In this document: positions 10,029 to 17,713 of the stretch, one piece after another
Position numbering within the stretch: position 1 is the first letter of the stretch
How the letters are laid out: each line of letters begins with the position of its first letter
Source of the DNA: an alpha proteobacterium L41A
GTDB taxonomy: Bacteria > Pseudomonadota > Alphaproteobacteria > Caulobacterales > Caulobacteraceae
NCBI GenBank assembly: GCA_000335735.1
Contig: AMYY01000006.1
Span: 1 to 64,000, forward strand
Direction: 5' to 3'
DNA: 64,000 nucleotides
Program-made: the position numbers and the translations under genes
The notes under the pieces: generated by a model
Database searches by the model: none
What the model saw: the letters and a program-made list of their open reading frames with translations, nothing else
What the model was told of the DNA's origin: nothing

Positions 10029-10409
10029 GTGCGCGACTCCATCATGAAACGCTTGGCTTTGATCGCCGCCGCATCGGCGGGCCTGGCCGCCTGCGCCAGC
10101 CGCGGCGAGCCCACCGTCTCCACCGCGGGCATGCCCGGCGCGCTGGAGCCGATCCACGCCGCCGCCTTTACCAAGGACCAGGCCGTCTTCTGGGTCAGTT
10201 CGAACGGCTGCACGGCCAAGGAAGACCTGATCCCCATCGTCAGCCTGCAGGGCGGCAGCGCCGTCATCACCCTGCGCCGCATCGACGAGGACAAGTGCAA
10301 GCAGGACCTGGTCCAGGGCGTCGAGCTGAAGTGGTCGTTCGAGGAGCTTGGCCTGACGCCCGGCTCGCCCGTCAGCGTCAACAACCCCTATCAGCTGCCC
10401 CGCTCCTGA
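10029..10409 (+). CDS. Small lipoprotein with an SNGCT motif (paralog of 11848-12258)
   Basis: A 126-residue lipoprotein (lipobox LAAC). Start GTG 10029 is favoured because AGGGGAGGT lies six bases upstream; ATG 10044 is the alternative and gives a clean signal peptide too. The mature domain of about 100 residues shares a pattern with the protein at 11848-12258: S-NGCT, then ITLRR, D-CK, V-GVEL-W and LGL-PG. The paired cysteines in that pattern could form a disulphide in the periplasm. I do not recognise the family. Confidence 0.75.
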   Translation: MRDSIMKRLALIAAASAGLAACASRGEPTVSTAGMPGALEPIHAAAFTKDQAVFWVSSNGCTAKEDLIPIVSLQGGSAVITLRRIDEDKCKQDLVQGVELKWSFEELGLTPGSPVSVNNPYQLPRS

Positions 10410-10460
10410 AAACGGCGGCCGCCTGTCCGCTGACGGACGCCGCCTGATTGATCGGTAGGG

Positions 10461-11564
10461 TCAGCGGGCCTTGCCGTACCCCGGCCAATGCGCCTTTCCG
10501 GCCCGCTCGTATTGCGGCGGCAGGCCTTCATCCTCACCCAGGGCGACGGCCGCATGGTGCGCCCAGTGCGGATCGTCCAGCGCCGCGCGGGCGATGGCGA
10601 TGAAGTCGGCCTGACCGGACGCTACGATGTCCTCGGCCTGCTGCGGATCGAAGATCATGCCGACGGCCATCACATTGGCCTGCGGCGTCGCCGCCTTCAC
10701 GGCCTGGGCGAACCGCAGCTGATAGCCCGGTTCGCCGCCCGGAATCTTCGCCTGCGCGACGTTCCCGCCCGACGTCAGGTGCAGATAGTCATAGCCCATG
10801 TCGTGCAGCGCCTGACCAAAAGCCGTCACCTCGTCCAGGGCGATGCCGCCCTCGACCCAGTCCGAGCCGTTGAAGCGCACGCCCAGCGCCTTGGTCCGGG
10901 GCCAGGCGTCGCGCAGGGCCTGGGCGACCCGCAGCGGGAATCGCGCCCGGTTCTCATAGGATCCGCCGAACTCGTCGGTGCGGTGGTTGGACACCGGCGA
11001 CAGGAACTGGGTCAGCAGATAGCCGTGGGCGGCGTGCAGTTCGACCAGATCGAACCCGGCCCGGTCCGCCCGCCTCGCCGCGTCCTCGAAGGCGGCGACC
11101 ACGCGGTCCATGTCGGCCGGGGTCATGGCGGTCGGCGTGTGCCAGTCATCCTTGAACGGTTCGGCCGAGGCGCTGAAGGTTTCCCATGCGCCGTCTTCGG
11201 CCGTCAGGGCGCCGCCACCTTTCCACGGCGCGCTGGTCGAAGCCTTGCGTCCGGCGTGGGCCAGTTGGATGCCGATCGGGGTGTCGCTGTAGGTGCGGAT
11301 GTCGCGGATGATCCGGGCGAAGGCCTCTTCCTGGCCGTCGTTCCACAGGCCGGTGTCGTCCGGCGTGATCCGTCCCGCCGCCTCGACCCCCGTCGCCTCG
11401 ACGATGACCAGTCCAGCGCCGGAGATCGCCAGTCGTCCCAGATGCTGCACGTGCCAGGGCTGGGGCACGCCGTCGATTGCCGAATACTGGCACATCGGCG
11501 CGATGGCGACGCGGTTCTTGAGCGTCAGGGGGCCGACGGCGCGGGGCGAGAACAGCTGGCTCAT
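10461..11564 (-). CDS. NADH:flavin oxidoreductase, Old Yellow Enzyme family (NamA/YqjM-like)
   Basis: A 367-residue FMN-dependent TIM-barrel ene-reductase. PMCQYS at 23-28 gives the Cys25/Tyr27 signature of the YqjM/xenobiotic-reductase class rather than classical OYE. The substrate-binding pair is His177/His180 (ELHAAHGYL), and the FMN-phosphate region IFDPQQAEDIV...FIAIARAAL is intact. Such enzymes reduce activated C=C bonds of enones and nitro compounds with NAD(P)H. It sits between two paralogous lipoprotein genes, on the opposite strand. Confidence 0.93.
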   Translation of the reverse strand: MSQLFSPRAVGPLTLKNRVAIAPMCQYSAIDGVPQPWHVQHLGRLAISGAGLVIVEATGVEAAGRITPDDTGLWNDGQEEAFARIIRDIRTYSDTPIGIQLAHAGRKASTSAPWKGGGALTAEDGAWETFSASAEPFKDDWHTPTAMTPADMDRVVAAFEDAARRADRAGFDLVELHAAHGYLLTQFLSPVSNHRTDEFGGSYENRARFPLRVAQALRDAWPRTKALGVRFNGSDWVEGGIALDEVTAFGQALHDMGYDYLHLTSGGNVAQAKIPGGEPGYQLRFAQAVKAATPQANVMAVGMIFDPQQAEDIVASGQADFIAIARAALDDPHWAHHAAVALGEDEGLPPQYERAGKAHWPGYGKAR

Positions 11565-11731
11565 GAAGGACGATCCTTGGGGCAGGAGAGGGGGGGACTG
11601 TAGCTATGGCGGTTGCGGTCGCGCTCAACCCCGATCCTTTCCGATTGTTCACCCAGCTTTCCGATTATTCACGTGTGCGCGCCCGGCCCGCGCGGCACAA
11701 AAGGGTCAAGCTTCAACTGGGGAACACACCA

Positions 11732-11848
11732 ATGCTTCGTCTCGCTCTCGCCATCGCCATCGCCGCCCCGCTGCTGTCGGGCTGCATCATCGTCTCGACG
11801 GAAAAGCCGACCACGCGCGTCATCACCGCGCCGGCCTCGGGTCAGTGA
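11732..11848 (+). CDS. Very small lipoprotein (38 residues)
   Basis: A 38-residue lipoprotein precursor with hydrophobic signal and lipobox LLSGC. The mature part is only about 20 residues and ends PASGQ. Start ATG 11732 follows GGGGAAC. Its stop overlaps the next start as TGATG (11846-11850), indicating translational coupling to the SNGCT lipoprotein. The in-frame upstream extension looks non-coding. Function unknown. Confidence 0.65.
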   Translation: MLRLALAIAIAAPLLSGCIIVSTEKPTTRVITAPASGQ

Positions 11849-12258
11849 TGCGCAGCCTGGTCAAGGGCCCGATGATCAAGGGCCAGATGATCAAGGGTCT
11901 GGCGGTCGCGGCCCTGGTCGCGCCGCTGCTGTCGGCCTGCGTCATCTATGACAGCGATGCGGGCGAAAACGTCTCGGTGAACCTGCGCCGCGACGATGCC
12001 CCGCCGGCCGAGGCCATCCGCGAAGCCCGGTTCGCCGACGGCGCCTTGGTCGCACGCGTCGATTCGAATGGCTGCACCCAGGCGTCGGATTTCGAAGTGT
12101 CGGTGTCGGACGGCTCGCCGGCCGAGATCACGCTTCGCCGCACCAAACAGGACCTGTGCAAGGCCCTGGTCCCGGACGGCGTCGAGCTGCGCTGGACCTA
12201 TGCCGACCTGGGCCTGGAGCCCGGCACGGCGGCCCGCATCCTCAATGCGCTGAAGTAG
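11848..12258 (+). CDS. Small lipoprotein with an SNGCT motif (paralog of 10029-10409)
   Basis: A 136-residue lipoprotein; the lipobox LLSAC follows an N-terminus with three near-repeated MIKG/VKG segments, so the true start may be ATG 11848, 11872 or 11884. The mature domain shares the SNGCT / ITLRR / D-CK / GVEL-W / LGL-PG pattern with the protein at 10029-10409. It is translationally coupled to the 38-residue lipoprotein. The last 17 bases overlap the 3' end of the convergent thioesterase gene. Family and function are not recognised. Confidence 0.75.
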   Translation: MRSLVKGPMIKGQMIKGLAVAALVAPLLSACVIYDSDAGENVSVNLRRDDAPPAEAIREARFADGALVARVDSNGCTQASDFEVSVSDGSPAEITLRRTKQDLCKALVPDGVELRWTYADLGLEPGTAARILNALK

Positions 12259-12682
12259 GCGTCTCGAACACGACCAGCATGTCTGGCGGAATGCGCTGCG
12301 GTCTCAGGGTCGCAGCGTCCACCAGCACCCATTCGGTGACGCCCTGGGCGCAGACGCGGCCTTGGGCGTCCTCGATGCGGACATAGCGGGTGAAGCGCGG
12401 TCCCTGCGGATCGCCGACCCATGTGCGGGCGACCACGCCCTCTGCGCCCGGCTCGATGCCGCGCAGATAGTCGATCTCATGCCGGGTCGCGACCCACGAC
12501 CATTTCGCCCGCGTCGCCTCGTCGAAGCGCGCGTTCCAGTGGGCCGTGCCCGCATCCTGCAGCCAGCCGACATAGACGACGTTGTTGACGTGGCCGTTGG
12601 CGTCGATGTGCTCGGGCCGCACGTCCAGCGGCACGACGAAGACCTCGCGGTCCTCGCGCGGCGTGAGGGTCTTCCTGGCCAT
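12242..12682 (-). CDS. Acyl-CoA thioesterase, hotdog fold
   Basis: A 146-residue 4HBT-type thioesterase. The hallmark segment EHIDANGHVNNVVYVGWLQD at about 24-43 carries the catalytic Asp and the hotdog helix start. The family hydrolyses acyl-CoA or aryl-CoA thioesters; the chain length is not deducible. Its start overlaps the grxD stop as TGATG, so the two genes are translationally coupled. Confidence 0.88.
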   Translation of the reverse strand: MARKTLTPREDREVFVVPLDVRPEHIDANGHVNNVVYVGWLQDAGTAHWNARFDEATRAKWSWVATRHEIDYLRGIEPGAEGVVARTWVGDPQGPRFTRYVRIEDAQGRVCAQGVTEWVLVDAATLRPQRIPPDMLVVFETPTSAH

Positions 12683-13035
12683 CAGGCCTCGCCGAGCGGC
12701 ACGCCCTTCTCGACCATAAGGGCCTGAAGTTCGCCGGCCTGGAACATCTCGCGGATGATGTCCGATCCGCCCACGAACTCGCCCTTCACATAGAGCTGCG
12801 GAATGGTGGGCCAGTCGGTGAAGCTCTTGATGCCTTCGCGCAGGGCTTCGTCCTGCAGCACGTCCACGCCCACGAAGCCGGCGCCGACATGGTCCAGGAT
12901 CTGCACCGCGAGGGACGAGAAGCCGCAGCGCGGCTGGTCCGGCGTGCCCTTCATGAACAAAACCACGTCGTTCTGGGCGACGGTTTCGCCGATGAAGGCG
13001 TGGACGGGATCGGCGGCTTGGGCGGTGTCGGTCAC
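12682..13035 (-). CDS. grxD: Monothiol glutaredoxin, Grx4/GrxD type
   Basis: A 117-residue CGFS glutaredoxin (active-site Cys37 in RCGFS). It also has the glutathione-contact motif WPTIPQLYVKGEFVGG. Such proteins bind a [2Fe-2S] cluster with glutathione, usually with BolA, and serve iron-sulphur trafficking. bolA lies 1 kb upstream on the same strand. It is coupled to the thioesterase downstream. Confidence 0.96.
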   Translation of the reverse strand: MTDTAQAADPVHAFIGETVAQNDVVLFMKGTPDQPRCGFSSLAVQILDHVGAGFVGVDVLQDEALREGIKSFTDWPTIPQLYVKGEFVGGSDIIREMFQAGELQALMVEKGVPLGEA

Positions 13036-13126
13036 GGATACGGGCCTTTCGTGAAGCCCGTCAGCTAGGGAGCCGAACGGGCGCGGTCAAGGCGTCCGCG
13101 ACGTTCTGCACAGCCGGGAAGTACGG

Positions 13127-14029
13127 TCAGGCCGCCTGATTGGCCACGACGCGCGCCATCTCGATCTGCGCAGCCAAGCCCGGCGGCATGTCCCGCTCGG
13201 GCGCGGCGGCCAATGTCGCCAACCGATCGGTGTCGGTCGGGTCGACGATCACGCTGGACACCGTCGGGTCGGTCAGCACGTAGGACAGGCAGATCGCCTC
13301 TGCGGTCCAGTTGTGCGTGCGATACAGGAAGCCGAACGCATCCTTCTGCGGCGAATCCTGCGGCCGCTTCTGGCCCCCGAAACCGAAGAGGCCCTTCTTC
13401 ACGATCGGCGCGATACGCGGCCCCGAGCGACGATCCCTGTAGAAGTCATACGCGAAGACCGCCATGTCCTGTTCGCGGGCTGCACGGACGCGGTTTCGGG
13501 TCTTCCAGTCGGCATTGATGTCGAACGGGGTCAGCAGGGCGTCGAACGCCCCGGTGGACACATAAGCGTCCATCACGTCGCCGCCGCCGGCGATGCCCAG
13601 GAGCTTGATCCGTCCCGTGGCGCGCATGGCCTTCAGCGCGCTGAGCGACGACTGCGCCAGTTCGGTCTCGCCGGGCTCGTGCAGCACCGCCATGTCGACC
13701 CAGCCCAGGCCGGAGAAATGCAGCACCCGATCGATGGCGGCGGTCATGCCCTGGGCCGAGAAGTCCCGTTCAGCGCTGCGCCCGTCACCGGCGCCCAGCG
13801 TCAGGCTGACATAGACCAGTTTGCGATCCACATGCGACAGGGCCTCGCCCAGCACCTCTGCCGCCACCGGGTCGGCCGTTTCCAGCCGATAGCTGTTGAT
13901 GCCCGCCTCCAGCGCCGAATAGAGCAGATCAAGCCCGGCCTCGCGTCCGCGCTTCAACGCCTCAGCGCCGAAACTCAGCGTCAGGTTGGAGATGGCGGCG
14001 CCGGAGACGCCGAACGGGCGATAGCGCAT
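13127..14029 (-). CDS. Aldo/keto reductase-like protein
   Basis: A 300-residue protein beginning MRYRPFGVSGAAISNL and following the aldo/keto reductase TIM-barrel plan, with GRIKLLGIAG and C-terminal LSYVLTDPTVSSVIV segments. The usual catalytic residues are poorly conserved: the Asp/Tyr pair near residue 50 appears as SYRLETADP, and the Lys-x-Gly motif is not obvious. It may therefore be a non-catalytic or divergent family member. The start is ATG 14029, five bases after the bolA stop; the longer open frame upstream is a shadow through bolA. Confidence 0.75.
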   Translation of the reverse strand: MRYRPFGVSGAAISNLTLSFGAEALKRGREAGLDLLYSALEAGINSYRLETADPVAAEVLGEALSHVDRKLVYVSLTLGAGDGRSAERDFSAQGMTAAIDRVLHFSGLGWVDMAVLHEPGETELAQSSLSALKAMRATGRIKLLGIAGGGDVMDAYVSTGAFDALLTPFDINADWKTRNRVRAAREQDMAVFAYDFYRDRRSGPRIAPIVKKGLFGFGGQKRPQDSPQKDAFGFLYRTHNWTAEAICLSYVLTDPTVSSVIVDPTDTDRLATLAAAPERDMPPGLAAQIEMARVVANQAA

Positions 14030-14034
14030 GGTCT

Positions 14035-14277
14035 TCAGACCTCCTTGGCCGGCGCGGACGTTTCCAGCGCCAAGGCGTGCAGTTCGCCGCCCATCTGACC
14101 CTTCAGCGCCGCATAGACCATCTGGTGCTGACGCACACGCGGCAGGCCCGCGAAGGCGCTCGACACGATCCGCGCGCGATAGTGGTCGCCGTCGCCGGCC
14201 AGATCCTCGATCTCGATCTCGGCGTCGGCGAAGGCTTCGACCAGATGCTGGCGCAGCGTTTCGACGGACATGGGCAT
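14035..14277 (-). CDS. bolA: BolA-family protein
   Basis: An 80-residue BolA protein with the class motif HQMVYAALKGQMGGELHALAL; the central HQ carries the conserved His that helps bind a shared [2Fe-2S] cluster. BolA proteins partner CGFS glutaredoxins, and grxD lies downstream on the same strand. The start may be ATG 14277 or 14271. The aldo/keto-reductase-like gene follows five bases later. Confidence 0.92.
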   Translation of the reverse strand: MPMSVETLRQHLVEAFADAEIEIEDLAGDGDHYRARIVSSAFAGLPRVRQHQMVYAALKGQMGGELHALALETSAPAKEV

Positions 14278-14333
14278 GGCGGGCGCTCGTATTTCGTTCG
14301 ACGCCAGTTTGTCCGAAAATCCTTAATGCCGAC

Positions 14334-14858
14334 CTACGGCGCGTGGCGCGGCCGCTCGAACAGCTGCACCGGATGATCCTTGTAGGTCGCACTCGTATAG
14401 GGGCGATAACCGACCCGCGCCGCCAGCTTCAGCGAGGCCAGGTTCTCGGGCGCGATCATGCAGACGGTTCGCCCCTCCAGCCGCCGGTCGGTCCAGGCCA
14501 GGGCCGCCGTCAGGGCCTCGGCCGCATAGCCCCGCCCCTGAAACCCCGGCGCCACGCCCCAGCCCAGTTCCGGCGCGTCGAACGGCGGCTCCATCTCGCG
14601 GCGATAGTCGAACACCCCGACGCTACCCAGATAGGCGCCGCCGTCCCGCAGCCGGATCGTCCAGTTGCCATGGCCCATCGCCGCCCAATGGCCGAGATCG
14701 CGCAGCAGCCGGAACCACACCTCTTCGCGCCCCAACGCCCGGCCCATGATATGGCGCGTGAAATCCTCATCGGACCACAGCGTCAGCAGATCGTCGAAAT
14801 CGTCGGTCGAGACGGGGCTCATCACCAGCCGCTCGGTCGTCAGAATCCTGTCGGTCAC
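14334..14858 (-). CDS. GNAT N-acetyltransferase, RimJ/RimL-like
   Basis: A 174-residue acetyltransferase with the start ILTTERLVM typical of the RimJ/RimL branch. The acetyl-CoA-binding segment is GWGVAPGFQGRGYAAEAL, followed by ENLASLKLAARVGYR. The substrate could be a protein N-terminus, amino acid or antibiotic; sequence does not decide. Its start overlaps the radC stop by four bases (ATGA), so it is coupled to radC. Confidence 0.85.
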   Translation of the reverse strand: MTDRILTTERLVMSPVSTDDFDDLLTLWSDEDFTRHIMGRALGREEVWFRLLRDLGHWAAMGHGNWTIRLRDGGAYLGSVGVFDYRREMEPPFDAPELGWGVAPGFQGRGYAAEALTAALAWTDRRLEGRTVCMIAPENLASLKLAARVGYRPYTSATYKDHPVQLFERPRHAP

Positions 14859-15580
14859 ATCAGGCCCAGTTGCTTGAAGCTGGCCACCCCGTCGCGGCCG
14901 ACGACCAGATGGTCGTGAACCTCGACGTTAAGGGCGCGGCCAGCCTGCACAACCTGTTTCGTGATCTCGATGTCGGCGCGGCTGGGGGTGGGATCGCCCG
15001 ACGGATGGTTGTGCACCAGGATCAGGGCGCTGGCCGACAGCTCCAGCGCACGGCGCACCACCTCGCGCGGATAGACCGGCGCATGATCGACCGTGCCGCG
15101 GTTCTGCACCTCGTCCAGGATCAGCTGGTTCTTCTTGTCCAGATACAAGACGCGAAACTGTTCGCGCGGCTCGTGCTGCAAGGCGACGCGGACATAGGCC
15201 AGCAGCGCCGTCCACGACGAGATCACCGGCCGCTTGGCCGTCGGCTCCCTCGCGATCCGCCGCGTCACGTCGAAGATCAGCTGAAGGTCCAGCGCCACCG
15301 CCCGCGTCGCCTTGCCGACGGCGTATCCCATCGACCGCGCCACCTGATCCTCGATCGCCTCATGGCTCGCCGCCCCGATCCCCTCCAGCCCTCCGAACCG
15401 CGCCAGCAGATCCTTGGCCAGCGGCTTGGTGTCCTTGTAAGGCACGCTGCGAAACAACAGCAGCTCCAGCAACTCATAGTCGGGCAGGGCGCCAAGGCCC
15501 CCCTTCGCCGCCCGCTCGCGCAGTCGGTCGCGATGGCCGCTGTGCCGAGGCTTGGGCTTGATGAGTGTTTCGTCGGTCAT
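14855..15580 (-). CDS. radC: RadC-family JAB-domain protein
   Basis: A 241-residue RadC. An N-terminal HhH-like region (about 15-90) precedes the JAB/MPN domain with a complete metal-binding motif: HNHPSGDPTPSRADIE provides His-x-His and the Asp after the Ser. In vivo function is unsettled in the family; the DNA-repair name is historical. It is the first gene of a pair with the acetyltransferase. Confidence 0.93.
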   Translation of the reverse strand: MTDETLIKPKPRHSGHRDRLRERAAKGGLGALPDYELLELLLFRSVPYKDTKPLAKDLLARFGGLEGIGAASHEAIEDQVARSMGYAVGKATRAVALDLQLIFDVTRRIAREPTAKRPVISSWTALLAYVRVALQHEPREQFRVLYLDKKNQLILDEVQNRGTVDHAPVYPREVVRRALELSASALILVHNHPSGDPTPSRADIEITKQVVQAGRALNVEVHDHLVVGRDGVASFKQLGLM

Positions 15581-15695
15581 ACGCCGTCAGGCTCGCAGAT
15601 GCGCAACTTCGGCAGGATCGGTCGATCCGGCGATGCGCGCAAGTGCAGCGTGTTTTAAGGTCAGCCTGATCTATCGACCCGATATCCAGCTTACG

Positions 15696-15827
15696 CCGTC
15701 ATTCCGGGGCGTCCGACGGACGAACCCGGAATCCAGGAGGCGTGCATCCGGCATTGAATAGGGCCACCGATCGTGATCGTGGCCCTGGGTTTCGGGTTCT
15801 TAGCTTTGCTCAGCCCCGGAATGACGG
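15696..15827. repeat. Palindromic MITE-like repeat with 15-bp terminal inverted repeats
   Basis: The two ends, 15696-15710 and 15813-15827, are perfect 15-bp inverted repeats (CCGTCATTCCGGGGC). Inside them a second inverted pair of 16 bp matches at 14 positions (GAACCCGGAATCCAGG against the complement near 15784-15799). A central hairpin (GGGCCAC...GTGGCCC near 15761-15785) completes a nearly fully palindromic 132-bp element. It has no open frame. It lies between the divergently placed radC start and the map stop. Confidence 0.8.
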
Positions 15828-15867
15828 GGGCAGGAAGATGCAGCCGACCAACCCCAGCCGCCGCTCG

Positions 15868-16686
15868 TCAGTTCGGTCGGAACAACCCCGCCGGCGACGC
15901 CGTGAAGATTTCCAGCCCGTCTTCGGTCACCCCGATGGTGTGCTCGCACTGGGCCGACAGGGACTTGTCGCGCGTCACGGCGGTCCAGCCGTCGGACAGC
16001 ACCTTCACGTGCGGCTTGCCCAGGTTCACCATCGGCTCGACGGTGAAGAACATGCCGGGTTTCAGCACCGCGCCCTCGCCACGACGGCCGTAGTGCAGGA
16101 CATTGGGGCTGTCGTGGAAGACGCGGCCGATGCCATGGCCGCAGAAGTCGCGCACCACGCTCATGCGCTGGGCTTCGACGAACTTCTGGATCGCATAGCC
16201 TATGTCGCCGAACGTATTGCCCGGCTTGACCTGCTCCAGGCCCAGATCCAGCGACTGATAGGTCACGTCGATCAGCTTCTTGGCCCGCGCGTTGATCTCG
16301 CCCACCGCGTACATGCGGCTGGAATCGCCATGCCAGCCGTCCACGATCACGGTGTGGTCGATGTTGACGATGTCGCCGTCCTTCAGCACCCGGTCACCGG
16401 GAATGCCGTGGCAGACGACGTGGTTGATCGAGGTGCAGACGGTCTTCTCGTAGCCCTTGTAGCCCAGGCAGGCAGGCAGGCCGCCGTTGTCCAGGGTGAA
16501 CTCCCGCACCAGATCGTCGATCGTGCTGGTCAGGACGCCCGGCTTCACATGCGCCGCGATCATGTCCAGCGCCTCGGCGACCAGACGGCCGGCCTTGCGC
16601 ATGCCCTCGAAGTCTTCCGCCTCATGGATGCGGATGGCGCTGGAGCGGACCAGGACGTCGGTTTCGAGTTCGGGCGTTTCGTACAT
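15868..16686 (-). CDS. map: Methionine aminopeptidase, type I
   Basis: A 272-residue enzyme that removes the initiator Met. All dinuclear-metal ligands are visible: two Asp in NIDHTVIVDGWHGDSSR, His in GHGIGRVFH, and Glu in VEPMV and CEHTIGV. The start is ATG 16686, giving the usual type I length; the open frame upstream crosses into the divergent cinA-like gene and is not coding. It is divergent from that gene by about 100 bp. Confidence 0.96.
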   Translation of the reverse strand: MYETPELETDVLVRSSAIRIHEAEDFEGMRKAGRLVAEALDMIAAHVKPGVLTSTIDDLVREFTLDNGGLPACLGYKGYEKTVCTSINHVVCHGIPGDRVLKDGDIVNIDHTVIVDGWHGDSSRMYAVGEINARAKKLIDVTYQSLDLGLEQVKPGNTFGDIGYAIQKFVEAQRMSVVRDFCGHGIGRVFHDSPNVLHYGRRGEGAVLKPGMFFTVEPMVNLGKPHVKVLSDGWTAVTRDKSLSAQCEHTIGVTEDGLEIFTASPAGLFRPN

Positions 16687-16783
16687 GGGGCGATCGGTCT
16701 GCAAAAGGCGGGATACGGCGCAATCCGTTCGCCGCAGATGGGCGTTATAGCATGAAACCTCAAGCCTGCCCCCGGATTCCCGT

Positions 16784-17551
16784 ATGACCGACGCTGACGC
16801 CGACCGCTGTGGCCCGACCGCCGCCGTCCTGGTCATCGGCGACGAAATCCTGTCGGGGCGGACCCAGGACACCAACACCAACACCATCGCCCGGTTTCTG
16901 GCGGCGTTGGGGATCGACCTGATGGAGGCGCGGGTCGTCAGCGACGATCACGGCCGGATCATCGAGGCGTTGGACGCCCTCAGGTCTCGCTGGGACTATG
17001 TCTTCACCACCGGCGGCATCGGTCCGACCCATGACGACATCACCGCCGACGCCGTGGCGGCCGCCTTCGGCGTGGCCCTGCCCGAACATCCCGAGGCGCT
17101 GGCCATCCTGTCGCGCCGCTATGGCGACGCCTTCAACGCCGCGCGCCGTCGCATGGCGCGCATCCCCGAAGGCGGCGTTCTGATCGCCAATCCGGTCACC
17201 GATGCGCCCGGCTTCCAGATCGGCAATGTCTTCGTCATGGCCGGCGTGCCCAAGATCATGCAGGCCATGCTGGAAGATGTGGCCCCGCGCCTGCGCACCG
17301 GCGCCATCGTTCATGCCCAGACCTTGAAGGTCAGCGGGGTGGGCGAGGGGGCGGTGGCCGATGTGCTGCGGGCGGCGGCCAATCAGCGCCGCGACCTGTC
17401 CTTCGGCAGCTACCCCTTCGGCCATGGCGGCAGCGGCGAGATGGGAACCCAGCTGGTCATTCGTGGCCGTAACGCCAAGCAGGTCGATGCGGCGGCGCAT
17501 GATTTGATCGCCGAACTGCGTGGTCTGGGCATCGATGTTGCCGCTGCGTAA
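16784..17551 (+). CDS. CinA N-terminal (MoaB/Mog-like) domain protein
   Basis: A 255-residue protein matching the N-terminal, molybdopterin-binding-fold half of CinA: LVIGDEILSGRTQDTNTNTI, TTGGIGPTHDDIT, GVPKIMQAML. The C-terminal nicotinamide-nucleotide amidase half of full CinA is absent. This short form is common in alphaproteobacteria. In full CinA this domain has ADP-ribose pyrophosphatase activity; whether it does here is unknown. Confidence 0.88.
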   Translation: MTDADADRCGPTAAVLVIGDEILSGRTQDTNTNTIARFLAALGIDLMEARVVSDDHGRIIEALDALRSRWDYVFTTGGIGPTHDDITADAVAAAFGVALPEHPEALAILSRRYGDAFNAARRRMARIPEGGVLIANPVTDAPGFQIGNVFVMAGVPKIMQAMLEDVAPRLRTGAIVHAQTLKVSGVGEGAVADVLRAAANQRRDLSFGSYPFGHGGSGEMGTQLVIRGRNAKQVDAAAHDLIAELRGLGIDVAAA

Positions 17552-17713
17552 CCTCGCAAAGCCGTGATCGTGTGCGGCTCAGGCGCCACGGTTTCGCCTG
17601 TTTCCGGTCCGATGGGGGCCTTGCCCGCAACGCTTTCGCGCCGCGAACGCTGAGAGGGCTCCTCCCCTGATCGACCGCGCGTAATGCGGCCGGCGCTTAC
17701 TTAGGTGTATGAA

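Noticed and set aside
13127..14392. Aldo/keto-reductase-like frame extended upstream to 421 codons
   Set aside because: The extension runs through bolA in another frame and has no protein character; ATG 14029 fits the family start.
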